Below are positions 51,865-61,008 of a stretch of 64,000 nt of DNA, piece after piece (positions within the stretch are counted from its first letter, which is position 1; each line of letters starts with the position of its first letter). Source of the DNA: JAGVSV01 sp050952845. GTDB lineage: Bacteria; Bacillota; Clostridia; Christensenellales; Aristaeellaceae. The stretch spans positions 2,604,001 to 2,668,000 of the forward strand of contig JBMNLP010000001.1 of NCBI GenBank assembly GCA_050952845.1. The letters are read 5' to 3'. The notes under the pieces are model-generated. The model was given only the letters and a program-made list of their open reading frames with translations, was not told the DNA's origin and did not search any database. A program made the translations under genes and the position numbers.

Positions 51865-53103
51865 ATGAACAAGCTGATGCAAAATCTCCGGAAACGACCC
51901 GACCTTTTTTTATTTTTTGCGCTGATATCCTTCCATGCGCTGGGCAACGGCTTCAGCGACGCCATCTACCCCAACTACTATAAGGACGTATACAATGTCA
52001 CCGCCCAGCAACGCGCGTTCATTGAGTTCCCGCGCGAGCTGCCGGGCCTTTTATGCTCGGTAATCATTGCAGCGCTGTCCATGCTGGGCGACCTGAGGCT
52101 GAGCATTTTAGCCCAAGCCCTGGCGTTGGGCGGGTTGACAGCACTGGGTTTATTCACGCCGTCGTTCGGGTTCATGCTGGTGCTGCTGTTCATCAACTCG
52201 CTGGGCATGCATCTGTTCATGCCGCTGTCTGATTCCATCGGCATGGCGCTGGCCGAACCCAAGCTGATGGGCAAGCGCGTCGGGCAGTATGCCAGCGTGC
52301 GCACAGCCTGTGCGTTTGCCTCCGGCCTGCTGATATTCTTTGGCTTCCGAAGCGGCGTGTTGACCTTTGCCGGCAACATCCGCCCGGTGTTTTTAATCGG
52401 CGCCGGTTTTTTCCTGCTGGCGCTGGTGGTGTCCATCGCGCTGAAAAGGACGGCGCAGGCGCATTTCCCCGCCAAGAAACAGCACCTCAGGCTGCTGTTC
52501 AGGAAGGAATACCGGTATTACTACCTGCTGTCGGTCATGTCGGGCGTGCAGAAGCAGATCGCCTACGTATACGGCTCCTGGGTGGTGATCGACCTGCTGC
52601 GAAAAGGCACCGATGTGATGTCCCTGCTGACAATCATCGCCAGCTTTATCGGCATCCTGTTTTACCGGCAGATCGGCCGCTGGCTCGACCGCTTCGGCGT
52701 GCGCAAGCTGATGCTGGGCAGCGCGCTGGCTTTCATTGGCGTATACATCCTATACGGCATGGTGGTATGGGCTGTGGTAGACAGCCTAATCCCCTCGGGC
52801 ACCCTGCAGGTAATGCTGGTGTACATCATGTTTGTAATGGACAGGATGTCCATGCAGTCCATGATCATCAAGTCCGTCTACCTGCGCAACATCGCGCTGT
52901 CGCCGGACGAAATCACGCCCGCGCTGTCCACCGGCGTCAGCCTGGACCACCTGGTCTCCATCCTGGCGGCGCAACTTTGCGGCCTGATATGGACCTATAT
53001 GGGCCCGCAATACGTGTTCTTCTTTGCCGCACTGTGCTCGCTGGGCAACCTGTACGCGGCGCTGCGCGTCAACGACCCGAAAAGCCCGGTCGGTACGGCA
53101 TAG
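51865..53103 (+). CDS. Major facilitator superfamily transporter
   Basis: 412 residues with about twelve membrane segments. The region GVQKQIAYVYGSWVVIDLLR opens the second half, and RQIGRWLDRFGVRKLMLGSA is an MFS motif-A-like loop between segments 8 and 9. CGGAGGAAACC precedes the ATG. The substrate cannot be read; its divergent position to nagA makes an amino sugar or disaccharide possible, but that is inference only. Confidence 0.8.
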   Translation: MNKLMQNLRKRPDLFLFFALISFHALGNGFSDAIYPNYYKDVYNVTAQQRAFIEFPRELPGLLCSVIIAALSMLGDLRLSILAQALALGGLTALGLFTPSFGFMLVLLFINSLGMHLFMPLSDSIGMALAEPKLMGKRVGQYASVRTACAFASGLLIFFGFRSGVLTFAGNIRPVFLIGAGFFLLALVVSIALKRTAQAHFPAKKQHLRLLFRKEYRYYYLLSVMSGVQKQIAYVYGSWVVIDLLRKGTDVMSLLTIIASFIGILFYRQIGRWLDRFGVRKLMLGSALAFIGVYILYGMVVWAVVDSLIPSGTLQVMLVYIMFVMDRMSMQSMIIKSVYLRNIALSPDEITPALSTGVSLDHLVSILAAQLCGLIWTYMGPQYVFFFAALCSLGNLYAALRVNDPKSPVGTA

Positions 53104-53142
53104 CGCAAAACAGGCAAGCGCGGCACAAAAAACGTGCGCGCA

Positions 53143-54669
53143 TCAGCATGATGTCTGCTTCGCCCTGGTCACGCCATGCAGCGGGTTATCCTCCGCTGTG
53201 GCAAAAGGGGAAGATTCCGCAAAAGCTTTGACTGCTTGCCCGGCGCGGGAAATCTGGGACAGGGTGCCGGGGCCGCCCACGCAGCCGCCGGGGCAGGCCA
53301 TGCCTTCCAGCAGGCAGCCTTTGGCCTTGCCGGCCTTGGCGAGGGCCAGCATCTTGCGGCAGTCGTTCAGGGAGTCCGCCTTCATGATGGGCACGTCCCG
53401 CTCAGGCTGCGTGGCCTTCACCACGTTGACCACCGCCTGGGCAACGCCGCCCGCCACGGCGTAGTTGCGGCCGTCCCTGGAGGACTGGGACTCCAGCTCC
53501 GCTTCCTCCAGCTCGCTCAGCTCAATCTGTTTGGCGCTGAAAATGCCCATCAGCTCCTCAAAGGTGATGACATAATCCACATAAGGCCTGACATCCTCGT
53601 CCAATGCCTCGATTTTCTTGGCGATACAGGGGCCGATGAACACCACCCTGGCGTTGGGGCGCTCGTGCTTGATGCGCTGGGCAGCCGCCACCATGGGGGT
53701 ATGGGTCTGGGCGATGTTGTCCTCCAGTTCCGGAAAGTTCTTGCGGGCAAACATAGCCCAGGCGGGGCAGCAGCTGGTGCCCAAAAAGTCCTGATGCTCA
53801 GGTACCTGCCCGATAAACTCCTCCGCCTCGTGCAGGCTGCCCACGTCGGCCCCCCAGCCCACCTCAATCACCCGGGTGATGCCCAGGGCTTTGATGCCCG
53901 CCACAATCCTGCCGGGGGTAGCCAGGGGACCAAACTGCCCCACAAATGAGGGCGCCAGGGCGGCGAATACCTCTTCTCCCTGGCGGATAGCGGTAATCAG
54001 CTGGAATATCTCGCTCTTGTCGGCGATGGCGGCAAAAGGACAGCTGACAATGCACAGCCCGCAGGATACGCACTTGTCCTGATTGATCAACGCCCTTCCC
54101 AGATCATCGCTTTCAATAGCCCTGGCGCCGCAAGCCTGGGCGCAGGGCCTGCCAAAGCGTAGAATGGCCTGATAGGGGCAGGCCGTTATACAGCGCCCGC
54201 ATTTGATGCACTTGCTCTGGTCGATGATGGCGGCGTTCCTGTCAATGGACACGGCATTTACAGGGCATACCGTGGTGCAGGGATGCGCCAGGCATTTGCG
54301 GCAGCTGCTGGACACCTCAATCCGGTCGGTAGGGCAGGCTTCGCAGGCAAAGGGGATGACATTTACCAGGGGAAGCGTCAGCTGCTTTTCGCTGGTGGCG
54401 CATTCTACCATCCCTTCTGTCAGGCTCCGGTGCATGCTGACGGGGCGCATGTCCAGCCCCATGGCCAAGCGCGTCCTTTCCCGGATGATGGCACGCTCCT
54501 TAAACACGCTGTCGCGGTAGGTCGCCACCTCTCCAGGGATAATCCGGTAGGAGCTCTCATAAAAATAGGAAAAATCAGTGCTGTCCAGGGAACGCTCGAA
54601 GGCGAATTTTGCCACCTCGGCAAACACCTGACGCCTTATTTTTGTAATGGGGGTGAATAGACCTCTCAT
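53143..54669 (-). CDS. [FeFe] hydrogenase, group B-like
   Basis: 508 residues from the ATG at 54669 (AAGGAG 6 bases upstream). N-terminal ferredoxin domains carry several [4Fe-4S] motifs (CRKCLAHPCTTVCP; CIKCGRCITACP; CVSCGLCIVSCP). The H-cluster motifs follow: L1 TSCCPAW (from Thr298), L2 FIGPCIAKKIEA (GPC rather than MPC) and L3 EGMACPGGCVGGPG. The L2 variant and single-subunit plan point to the group B enzymes of Clostridia, whose electron partner is poorly known. It would make or use H2 in the cytoplasm. The NuoE-like gene directly upstream (gap about 66 bases) suggests a thioredoxin-fold [2Fe-2S] partner. Confidence 0.9.
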   Translation of the reverse strand: MRGLFTPITKIRRQVFAEVAKFAFERSLDSTDFSYFYESSYRIIPGEVATYRDSVFKERAIIRERTRLAMGLDMRPVSMHRSLTEGMVECATSEKQLTLPLVNVIPFACEACPTDRIEVSSSCRKCLAHPCTTVCPVNAVSIDRNAAIIDQSKCIKCGRCITACPYQAILRFGRPCAQACGARAIESDDLGRALINQDKCVSCGLCIVSCPFAAIADKSEIFQLITAIRQGEEVFAALAPSFVGQFGPLATPGRIVAGIKALGITRVIEVGWGADVGSLHEAEEFIGQVPEHQDFLGTSCCPAWAMFARKNFPELEDNIAQTHTPMVAAAQRIKHERPNARVVFIGPCIAKKIEALDEDVRPYVDYVITFEELMGIFSAKQIELSELEEAELESQSSRDGRNYAVAGGVAQAVVNVVKATQPERDVPIMKADSLNDCRKMLALAKAGKAKGCLLEGMACPGGCVGGPGTLSQISRAGQAVKAFAESSPFATAEDNPLHGVTRAKQTSC

Positions 54670-54735
54670 GGCGCACTCCTTATTTGCAGATTGGGCAAAG
54701 CTCTCCTGCACCCGGGTGAAAAACAGAGCCTCCTG

Positions 54736-55014
54736 TCATTGTTTGTCTGTTTTGGGGCAACGGGCCATGATGGCTGCCATCACGCTCTCGCTTTCCGCTT
54801 CGTGTATCACTTGCCCATCGACCCGCACAACGGGGCCCTGGATACCCTGGCGGCACAGTTCCAGGCAGGGGATGGCGCGGACCTCCACCTCGCAAAAGGC
54901 GCCGCCCATCTCATGCCGGATTTCCTCTAAGGAGTGGATGGCGTCGATGATGTTCATCGCCCCCATCATGGTACAGTGGGTGCCGACACATACTTCCACA
55001 ACGATTTTATCCAT
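54736..55014 (-). CDS. NuoE-like [2Fe-2S] thioredoxin-fold ferredoxin
   Basis: 92 residues from the ATG at 55014 (GGAGGG upstream). EVCVGTHCTMMGAMNI (Cx4C) and IPCLELCRQGIQGPVVRVDG (Cx3C) hold the four cysteines of the NuoE/HndA-type [2Fe-2S] cluster. Only the thioredoxin-fold part is present, without the helical N-terminal domain of full-length NuoE. It probably passes electrons to or from the hydrogenase encoded next in the same direction. Confidence 0.85.
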   Translation of the reverse strand: MDKIVVEVCVGTHCTMMGAMNIIDAIHSLEEIRHEMGGAFCEVEVRAIPCLELCRQGIQGPVVRVDGQVIHEAESESVMAAIMARCPKTDKQ

Positions 55015-55195
55015 GTTGCCCTCCAATGAAATTGTTTCCGCACCGATTGTATCACAAGAACAACCGTTGTTCAAAGACAAAATCATGGCGAATCAAAGCG
55101 AATCAAAGCAAAGCTGCACAAATGTGAAAAGGCAGGGAGCACGAGCATACTCCCTGCCGGCAGGCATCATGGACTATAGCAAATTTACTTCAACA

Positions 55196-56717
55196 TCATT
55201 TGTCGATCGCATGCTGATATATCTCAACGTAACGATCGACCTGAGCTGCTTTCATATCGGCTATATACTGGTCCCATGTCTCGTCGATGTCCTTTTCACC
55301 TACGACCCATTCTGTTTTGTACTGCCTGCGGATATTATCCATATCCGTCCGTATCACAGACAGTTCCGCGCTGTCGTCAGTCGAAAGGATAACCAACGGT
55401 ATCGCATTTGTGATATGGTCACGATATACAGCGTCTATCTCGAATTTTTCGACTTGCTCCTCATTCAGATTGACACGTTTTTCGTAATCCTCCGACACAT
55501 AGCCAACAGCTTTGTCGTTGTACGCATAGGTCCACTGATAGTCATCCAATGACATGCCTTCAACCGGCACTGTCACCTCCACGCTGCCATCATCATTGAA
55601 AATGACGCCTTCGCCGCCCCACTGACGCATGGTGTTTTCATTCGTGTAAAGGCTATCGATGAAATCGAACAACGGCTGCCGTTTTTCTTCAGGGCAGTTA
55701 ATCGTCATTGCAAACACGACATCATGGTTGTACACGAGTGTCGCGGGATGGCCCGGCCATGCAAGCTTCGTATCGGAATCAGGCGAGGACTTCAGGATCG
55801 GCATGGTGGTATAATCCACTTTGTTAACAGGGCCGCAGATTGCAGAGATCGTCCAAGCCTGGCACAGGCCGACCACTTGAGGCTGCTGCTGCGAAACAGC
55901 GTATGCAACGGACCAGTCCTGGGTGAATATTTCAGGATCAATCACCCCGGCCGCATAGCACTTGGTCTGAAACCTGATGGCCTCTTTATAAGCATCCGTC
56001 ATATAAACATTGGTGAGCTTGCCTTCGTCATCCATCATCAACTGATAGTTGGAAGCCGCAACGCCAAACGAGCCCATCAGCCAATCTGCGGCATCGGAAG
56101 CTCCGACCCACGGGAATTCATCCGCCTGGCCGTTGCCGTTGGGATCGCGCTCCTTCATAGCGATCATGACATCCAGCAGTTCATCCAGCGTGGTGGGCAT
56201 TTCAAGGTCGAGCGCATCAAGCCATGTCTTGTTGATAAACACGCCGGTTGCAGTATAAGGCCTGCACGGCAAACGATTCGTCAACGAATAGATGTTGCCA
56301 TCTTCAAGAATCGTTTTCTGGCCCATGTACGGATCGTTGTCATACAGCGGCTTCAGATTGGTGCTGTTCTCAATGTAATCATTCAACGGTACAAACAGCT
56401 CGACGTTGTTGATGATATCGCTCATTGACAAGGTGTTGCCGGCGAAGAAGAAATCCGGCAGGTCAAGGCTGGCGAAGAGCGTGCTCTTCAACGTGCCCCA
56501 ATCAGAATATATACACTGCCATTCTACGTCTACGCCCGCGGCATCTTCCAGTTTCTGCAGCCACTCAAACTCGTTCAGGTCCTTTGTGATGGTGTGATTG
56601 CTTACAATGGCCTTCAATTTAACCGGTTCACCTTCTGCAAAAGCAGCCATGGTGAAAGGCAAAGAGGCGACGAGTAAGCACACGACGGTTAGCAGAGCCA
56701 GCTACTTGTTCTTCATA
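55196..56717 (-). pseudogene. CUT1 sugar-binding protein gene with an amber codon in the signal peptide
   Basis: AAAGGAGG stands 8 bases before ATG at 56717, which opens MKNK-stop-LALLTVVCLLVASLPF: a normal signal peptide interrupted by TAG at codon 5 (56703-56705). Without that codon the protein would be about 506 residues and typical of the LplA/YtcQ family of extracellular solute-binding proteins (NEFEWLQKLEDAAGVDVEWQ; YSLTNRLPCRPYTATGVFIN; WVGASDAADWLMGSFG). The genes for its two permeases lie just upstream. Translation could restart at GTG (56683), giving a truncated leader. Either a true nonsense mutation, a base-call error, or suppressed. Confidence 0.75.
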
Positions 56718-56771
56718 TTGAGAACCTCCTTTATATTGTCCGTGTCATGCACGGAGTGATACGATTTCAGA

Positions 56772-57671
56772 TCATCCCTTGATTGAGCCGATCATCACAC
56801 CCTGGGTAAAGTATTTCTGTATAAAAGGATAAACCATCATGATTGGAACGGTTGATACAAGAATCAGCGCGTATTTCATGCTTTCTGATTTTAACTTTTT
56901 CTCCAGAAAATTATGGCTCGATCCCTGAACAGACTCCTGCGCTTCGATCAGTATGGAGCGCAACACCTGCTGCAGCGGCACCAGCGATTGGTCGCGGGCA
57001 TAAATCAGAGCCCTGAAATACTCATTCCAGTAACCAACCGCATAATACAACCCGATCACCGCAATGATAGCCTTTGACAACGGCAAGGCTATCGATAGGA
57101 AGAAATGCGTATAGCCACAGCCGTCGATCTTGGCCGCGTCAAGCAATTCATCAGGAATGCTTGTGTTAAAAAACGTTCGTGTGATAATCAGATTATATAC
57201 GCTGACAGCCCAGGGGATAATAAACACCCAAATGGTATCCAGCATGCCGATATCTTTTATCACAAGAAATGTTGGAACCAGCCCTCCGCTGAAAAACATG
57301 GTGATCGTAAAGAAGAACATGATCGCATTTCTTCCCGGCAGTTCTTTCCGGGACAAGGAGTATGCAGCCGGCAATGTTCCGAAAAGAGAAAACGCCGTGC
57401 CGGCTGTGGTGTAAAAAATCGTGTTTTTATAACCTCTCCATACCCGCACATCGTCAAAAACAGCCCGATAGCCGTCCAGGGTAAAGTTCTTTATCCATAC
57501 CCAAACTCTGCCGAGCATCACATCTTCCGGCTTGCTGAAAGAAGCGATGATGATAAAATACATCGGGTATAAGGTTATCAGAAGCACGATAACGCTTAAA
57601 CTCACAAACAACACATCAAATGCAATATCCGTATTGGTCCGTTTTGCCCGATTGAAAAACTGTTTTGCCAT
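56772..57671 (-). CDS. ABC transporter permease, CUT1 family (LplC/YtcP-like)
   Basis: 299 residues with six membrane segments. The EAA loop that contacts the ATPase is DELLDAAKIDGCGYTHFFLS, followed by IALPLSKAIIAVIGLYYAVGYWNE. The C-terminal TQGVMIGSIKG is the usual end of this family, which takes up di- or oligosaccharides together with an LplB-like partner and a binding protein. No ATPase gene is here; CUT1 systems of Firmicutes often share one MsmX-type ATPase. Middle gene of a three-gene operon. Confidence 0.92.
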   Translation of the reverse strand: MAKQFFNRAKRTNTDIAFDVLFVSLSVIVLLITLYPMYFIIIASFSKPEDVMLGRVWVWIKNFTLDGYRAVFDDVRVWRGYKNTIFYTTAGTAFSLFGTLPAAYSLSRKELPGRNAIMFFFTITMFFSGGLVPTFLVIKDIGMLDTIWVFIIPWAVSVYNLIITRTFFNTSIPDELLDAAKIDGCGYTHFFLSIALPLSKAIIAVIGLYYAVGYWNEYFRALIYARDQSLVPLQQVLRSILIEAQESVQGSSHNFLEKKLKSESMKYALILVSTVPIMMVYPFIQKYFTQGVMIGSIKG

Positions 57672-57687
57672 ATTCCCCTCGCTTGCT

Positions 57688-58629
57688 TTACCATAGGCTG
57701 GTTTCGCTGACTTTACTGGCGATGAAATTAACCGTTACCAGGATGATAAAATTGACCAGCGTATTCAGAAGGCTGACGGCCGTTGAAAACGAATACTGTG
57801 AGTTCACCAACCCCATTTTATACGTATATGTTGAGATGATTTCAGAAACCGAAAGCGTGGCGTCCGTTTGCATCAGGAACACTTTATCAAATCCCACGCT
57901 CAAAAACCCTCCCGAGCTGAGGATCAAAAGGATGGTCATCGTGGGCAATATGGACGGCAAATCGATATACCATATGCGGTGCCACCTGTTCGCACCGTCA
58001 ATGACAGCTGCCTCATATAAAGTAGGGTCAATTGACGACAGCGCGGCCAGGTAAATAATGGCGTCCCATCCGCAGTTTTGCCAAATGCCTGAAATCGTGT
58101 AGACCCATTTAAAACTGCTCTTCTCTCCCATGATATTGCGGGCTTCAACACCGAGTTCCCTTGCAATCACGCCCCAGATACCATATGTTGGCGAAAGGAA
58201 AACAAACAGCATACCGACCAGCACAACCGTCGATATAAAGTGTGGAAGGTATGTTACGGTTTGTACAACTCTCTTAAAGCGTTCGCTCCGCAGCTGATTG
58301 AGGATGATGGCAAGCATGATCGGAAACGGAAAGCCGACAACAATTCCAAGCGCTGCCAGTGTAAACGTATTGCTCACGATCTGCTTTAGTGCAGGAAGGC
58401 TCAACAGGCGATTAAAATGTTTTAGCCCCACCCATTTGCTCCCGGTTATCCCCAGCAGCGGCTTATAATCTCGAAAAGCAATTTGAATGCCATACATTGG
58501 CCAGTAATTGAAAACAGCAATCAACACAATGGCGGGAACAAGAAAAAGATATAGTTCCCAGTAGCGCCCCACGCGCATGAACCTGCGCTTTATACCCTGT
58601 TTGGATAAAACCTCGTTTTTGACCGTCAT
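57688..58629 (-). CDS. ABC transporter permease, CUT1 family (LplB/YtcO-like)
   Basis: 313 residues. Membrane segments start at about 25 (ELYLFLVPAIVLIAVFNYWP). The N-terminal domain keeps MYGIQIAFRDYKPLLGITGSK, a signature of LplB-type permeases, and the EAA loop is DPTLYEAAVIDGANRWHRIW. It forms the translocation pore with the permease encoded next. First gene of the operon, with a promoter and operator-like inverted repeat about 70 bases upstream. Confidence 0.92.
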   Translation of the reverse strand: MTVKNEVLSKQGIKRRFMRVGRYWELYLFLVPAIVLIAVFNYWPMYGIQIAFRDYKPLLGITGSKWVGLKHFNRLLSLPALKQIVSNTFTLAALGIVVGFPFPIMLAIILNQLRSERFKRVVQTVTYLPHFISTVVLVGMLFVFLSPTYGIWGVIARELGVEARNIMGEKSSFKWVYTISGIWQNCGWDAIIYLAALSSIDPTLYEAAVIDGANRWHRIWYIDLPSILPTMTILLILSSGGFLSVGFDKVFLMQTDATLSVSEIISTYTYKMGLVNSQYSFSTAVSLLNTLVNFIILVTVNFIASKVSETSLW

Positions 58630-58686
58630 GTCGATGCCTCCCTGCGCCCATCAACCCACGGAAGAACCAAGCGTGTTCAACAAATT

Positions 58687-58725
58687 AATGGTATCATATT
58701 ACCATTGCTATGATTTGTGTGTCAA
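58687..58725 (-). promoter_or_regulatory. Promoter and operator of the ABC operon
   Basis: On the minus strand TTGACA (58725-58720), 18-base spacer and TAATAT (58701-58696). An inverted repeat AATGGTA-N6-TACCATT (58687-58706) overlaps the -10 box, the classical place for a repressor. Confidence 0.65.
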
Positions 58726-58870
58726 GTAGCAAAAGTATTAGAACAAATTGAAACAATCCGCGGCATTGTTCTCACAATATCAACACAGAAAATTTTTTCC
58801 GCTTGCATCAAACACGGCCCTTCCCTACTCTTATACTATGTATCCGGATACAACCCCAAGGGAGGTACAT

Positions 58871-59365
58871 GTGACGACCGACAAGACAGAAGCAACCCGG
58901 CGGTTCACCCAGGCAGTGGAGGAACGCAAGCACGCGATGTACCGCGTGGCGCTGATGATGCTGCGCAACCCAGACGATGCACAGGACGCGGTGTCCGATG
59001 CGCTGGAAGCCACCTGGCGGCGCATCCTGAACATCCGCAGCCTGGACGCGCTGCCGGCGTACCTGATGCGCTGCACCATCCATGCCTGCCATGCAGCATT
59101 GAGGAAGCGCAAGCGCGAGACCACGGCGGAGGATATCGCCAACCGGCTGCCGCCAGCGCTGCCCGAAACGCCAGTGTGGATGTACCTGGGCGGGCTGCCG
59201 CACAAATATCGCCTGCCGCTGCAGCTGCGCTACGGCGAAGGCATAAGCGACCAGGACATCGCCGACATCCTGCGGCTGCCGCGCGGCACGGTGTCCTCGC
59301 GGCTAAGCCGGGGGCTGCGCATGCTGAAACAACAAATCGACAAGGAGGAACAAGGCCGTGGATGA
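58871..59365 (+). CDS. ECF-type RNA polymerase sigma factor
   Basis: 164 residues from GTG at 58871, preceded by GGGAGG 5 bases upstream. Region 2 covers about 12-75 (FTQAVEERKHAMYRVALMML, DAQDAVSDALEATWRRILNI) and region 4 about 105-155 (LPHKYRLPLQLRYGEGISDQ, DIADILRLPRGTVSSRLSRG). The last codons overlap the start of the next gene, a membrane protein that probably holds the factor inactive. This is the second sigma/anti-sigma pair in the window. Confidence 0.85.
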   Translation: MTTDKTEATRRFTQAVEERKHAMYRVALMMLRNPDDAQDAVSDALEATWRRILNIRSLDALPAYLMRCTIHACHAALRKRKRETTAEDIANRLPPALPETPVWMYLGGLPHKYRLPLQLRYGEGISDQDIADILRLPRGTVSSRLSRGLRMLKQQIDKEEQGRG

Positions 59366-60530
59366 GAAAAGGCTGGCACAGTTGATTCGTGATCAACGGC
59401 CTGAACCCGATGAGGCGTTTGACCTGCGCATCGCGCGTCAGGTGCAGCGCCTGATAAGAGAGGAGCAACCCATGAAAAAGAAAGTATCCGTATTGACCAT
59501 TGCCGTGGCTGTCATGCTGTCGCTGGCGCTGTTGGGCGCGGCGGCGGAGCTGCTGGGCATCAATGTGTTTGAACTGTTTGGCAAGGACGACACGCGCCTC
59601 AAGCAGCTGGCGCCCCGGGCCGTGCTGAAGGAGATATCTCCCCAAACCGTCACCGGCCCCGAGCTGGGCACAACGGTCGCGGCGATCAACAGCGCCTACT
59701 ATGACGGACAATCCCTGCTGGTGGCTTATGCCATCCAGAACGGCCGGCATGCCGAAGCGTTTACCCCCAGCCAGGAACAGCTGGCGCACATGGAAAAGGA
59801 CACCAACCCGCCCATCCATATGGTGGCTGACCCCGGCGACACGCTGGTCACGCAATGGAACGAGGCGGTCAGCGCTGGCCGGGCCTTTGGATACGCCACA
59901 TACCATATCACGCCCAGCGATCACACCGTCACGCCCGAAGGCATTGATCTGCCCAGCAGCAGCGAGGACACCCGGCCGGGGGAAGATGGCTTCACCTACA
60001 CCATCCGGGAATATGAAAGCCCCCTGCCCGCCCAGGCGCAGAACCTCGAAACGCTGCACGTTGAAATCGGCCTGCATCAACTGGCGCAATACCACTGGTT
60101 TGACGGCAAAGACGCCTTTGTGTGCAACGAATACCAGGCGCTGCCCCCCATGACCGCCACCATATGGCGTGCAGATGCCGAAGTAAAACGCTTTGCCGGC
60201 ACGCTGCAGTTTGCCGGGCACCCCGTTCAGGTAACAGCCACCGCTTCCGCCGCCTACGCGCAGGCTATGCTGACCATGCAGGACGGCACCTTCCCCGCGC
60301 TGCCGGAGGACGCCTGGTATGGCGTATACCTGCGCGATGAAAACAAAGCCGAATTGCGCACCATGAACGGCGAGGACGGCGGCACCAACAGCATGACCAT
60401 TTCCTTTGAAGGCACAGGCCAGCTGCCCCAGGCGCTGGAAATCCAGCTGCGCATAGACCATGAGGACGGCGTAACCATTGACCCTGCGCTGACACAGCCC
60501 GCGTTTGCCACGCTGGAGCAAGTGCCCTGA
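59358..60530 (+). CDS. Membrane-anchored anti-sigma-like protein (DUF4179-like)
   Basis: 390 residues from GTG at 59358 (AAGGAGG 9 bases upstream), overlapping the sigma gene. A cytoplasmic part of about 40 residues is followed by a membrane segment at 43-63 (VSVLTIAVAVMLSLALLGAA) and a large extracellular domain. The start of that domain (AAINSAYYDGQSLLVAYAIQ) resembles DUF4179 anti-sigma proteins of Gram-positive bacteria. Signal unknown. The terminator at 60573 closes the operon. Confidence 0.7.
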   Translation: MDEKRLAQLIRDQRPEPDEAFDLRIARQVQRLIREEQPMKKKVSVLTIAVAVMLSLALLGAAAELLGINVFELFGKDDTRLKQLAPRAVLKEISPQTVTGPELGTTVAAINSAYYDGQSLLVAYAIQNGRHAEAFTPSQEQLAHMEKDTNPPIHMVADPGDTLVTQWNEAVSAGRAFGYATYHITPSDHTVTPEGIDLPSSSEDTRPGEDGFTYTIREYESPLPAQAQNLETLHVEIGLHQLAQYHWFDGKDAFVCNEYQALPPMTATIWRADAEVKRFAGTLQFAGHPVQVTATASAAYAQAMLTMQDGTFPALPEDAWYGVYLRDENKAELRTMNGEDGGTNSMTISFEGTGQLPQALEIQLRIDHEDGVTIDPALTQPAFATLEQVP

Positions 60531-60572
60531 CGCCTCCTATCCTTCACACATCTTTGTTGCTTTGAATGCAAC

Positions 60573-60610
60573 CGGGCAGGGGAGAAAAAACTTCCCTGCC
60601 CGATTGTTTT
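60573..60610 (+). terminator. Terminator of the sigma/anti-sigma operon
   Basis: CGGGCAGGG pairs with CCCTGCCCG around a 12-base loop and is followed by ATTGTTTT. The remaining stretch to 60697 shows nothing. Confidence 0.8.
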
Positions 60611-60697
60611 GCTATGTTCAAGATGATCCGCCCTATCCTCAAAGCCATGAGGCAACTACTGAGTGCGAATGCATGAAACGATCGCCCTGATCGCTCA

Positions 60698-60857
60698 TAC
60701 TGACGTAAAACATTAATGCATCCAAAGGGACGAGGGATTTTGGCTTGCAGCAAGGAGCAGACGAGGGAAGCGTAGCAGCGCTACGCTGACCGAGCAGCCG
60801 ACGAAGCTGCAAGGCAAAAGACCCGGCGCGACGATGCATTAATGCTTGGAGTCAGTA
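60698..60857. repeat. Family A miniature element, copy 3 (160 bp)
   Basis: Starts TACTGACGTAAAACATTAAT and ends ATTAATGCTTGGAGTCAGTA, so the terminal inverted repeat is longer here and has compensating changes (CTGAC/GTCAG for CCAAC/GTTGG). TCA flanks both sides (60695-60697, 60858-60860). The inner hairpin AGCGTAGC-AGC-GCTACGCT is intact. It ends 13 bases upstream of the -35 box of the next gene. Confidence 0.88.
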
Positions 60858-60870
60858 TCAGTATAAATAC

Positions 60871-60899
60871 TTGACGCTTTGACGAAACATCAGTATGAT
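60871..60899 (+). promoter_or_regulatory. Promoter of the UroD-like gene
   Basis: TTGACG (60871-60876), 17-base spacer and TATGAT (60894-60899), 110 bases before the start codon. Confidence 0.6.
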
Positions 60900-61008
60900 A
60901 GCGTATGCTGATTAACATAAACGGTTTCTTTTCAATCAATGGAGATAGATGCTCTGGAGACCAGGGGTTACTCAGTAGATTCTAATTGTTAAAGGGAAGG
61001 ATATTATT

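Noticed and set aside
51655..51882. 75-codon minus-strand frame between nagA and the MFS gene
   Set aside because: It overlaps the MFS promoter and start and has no family signal.
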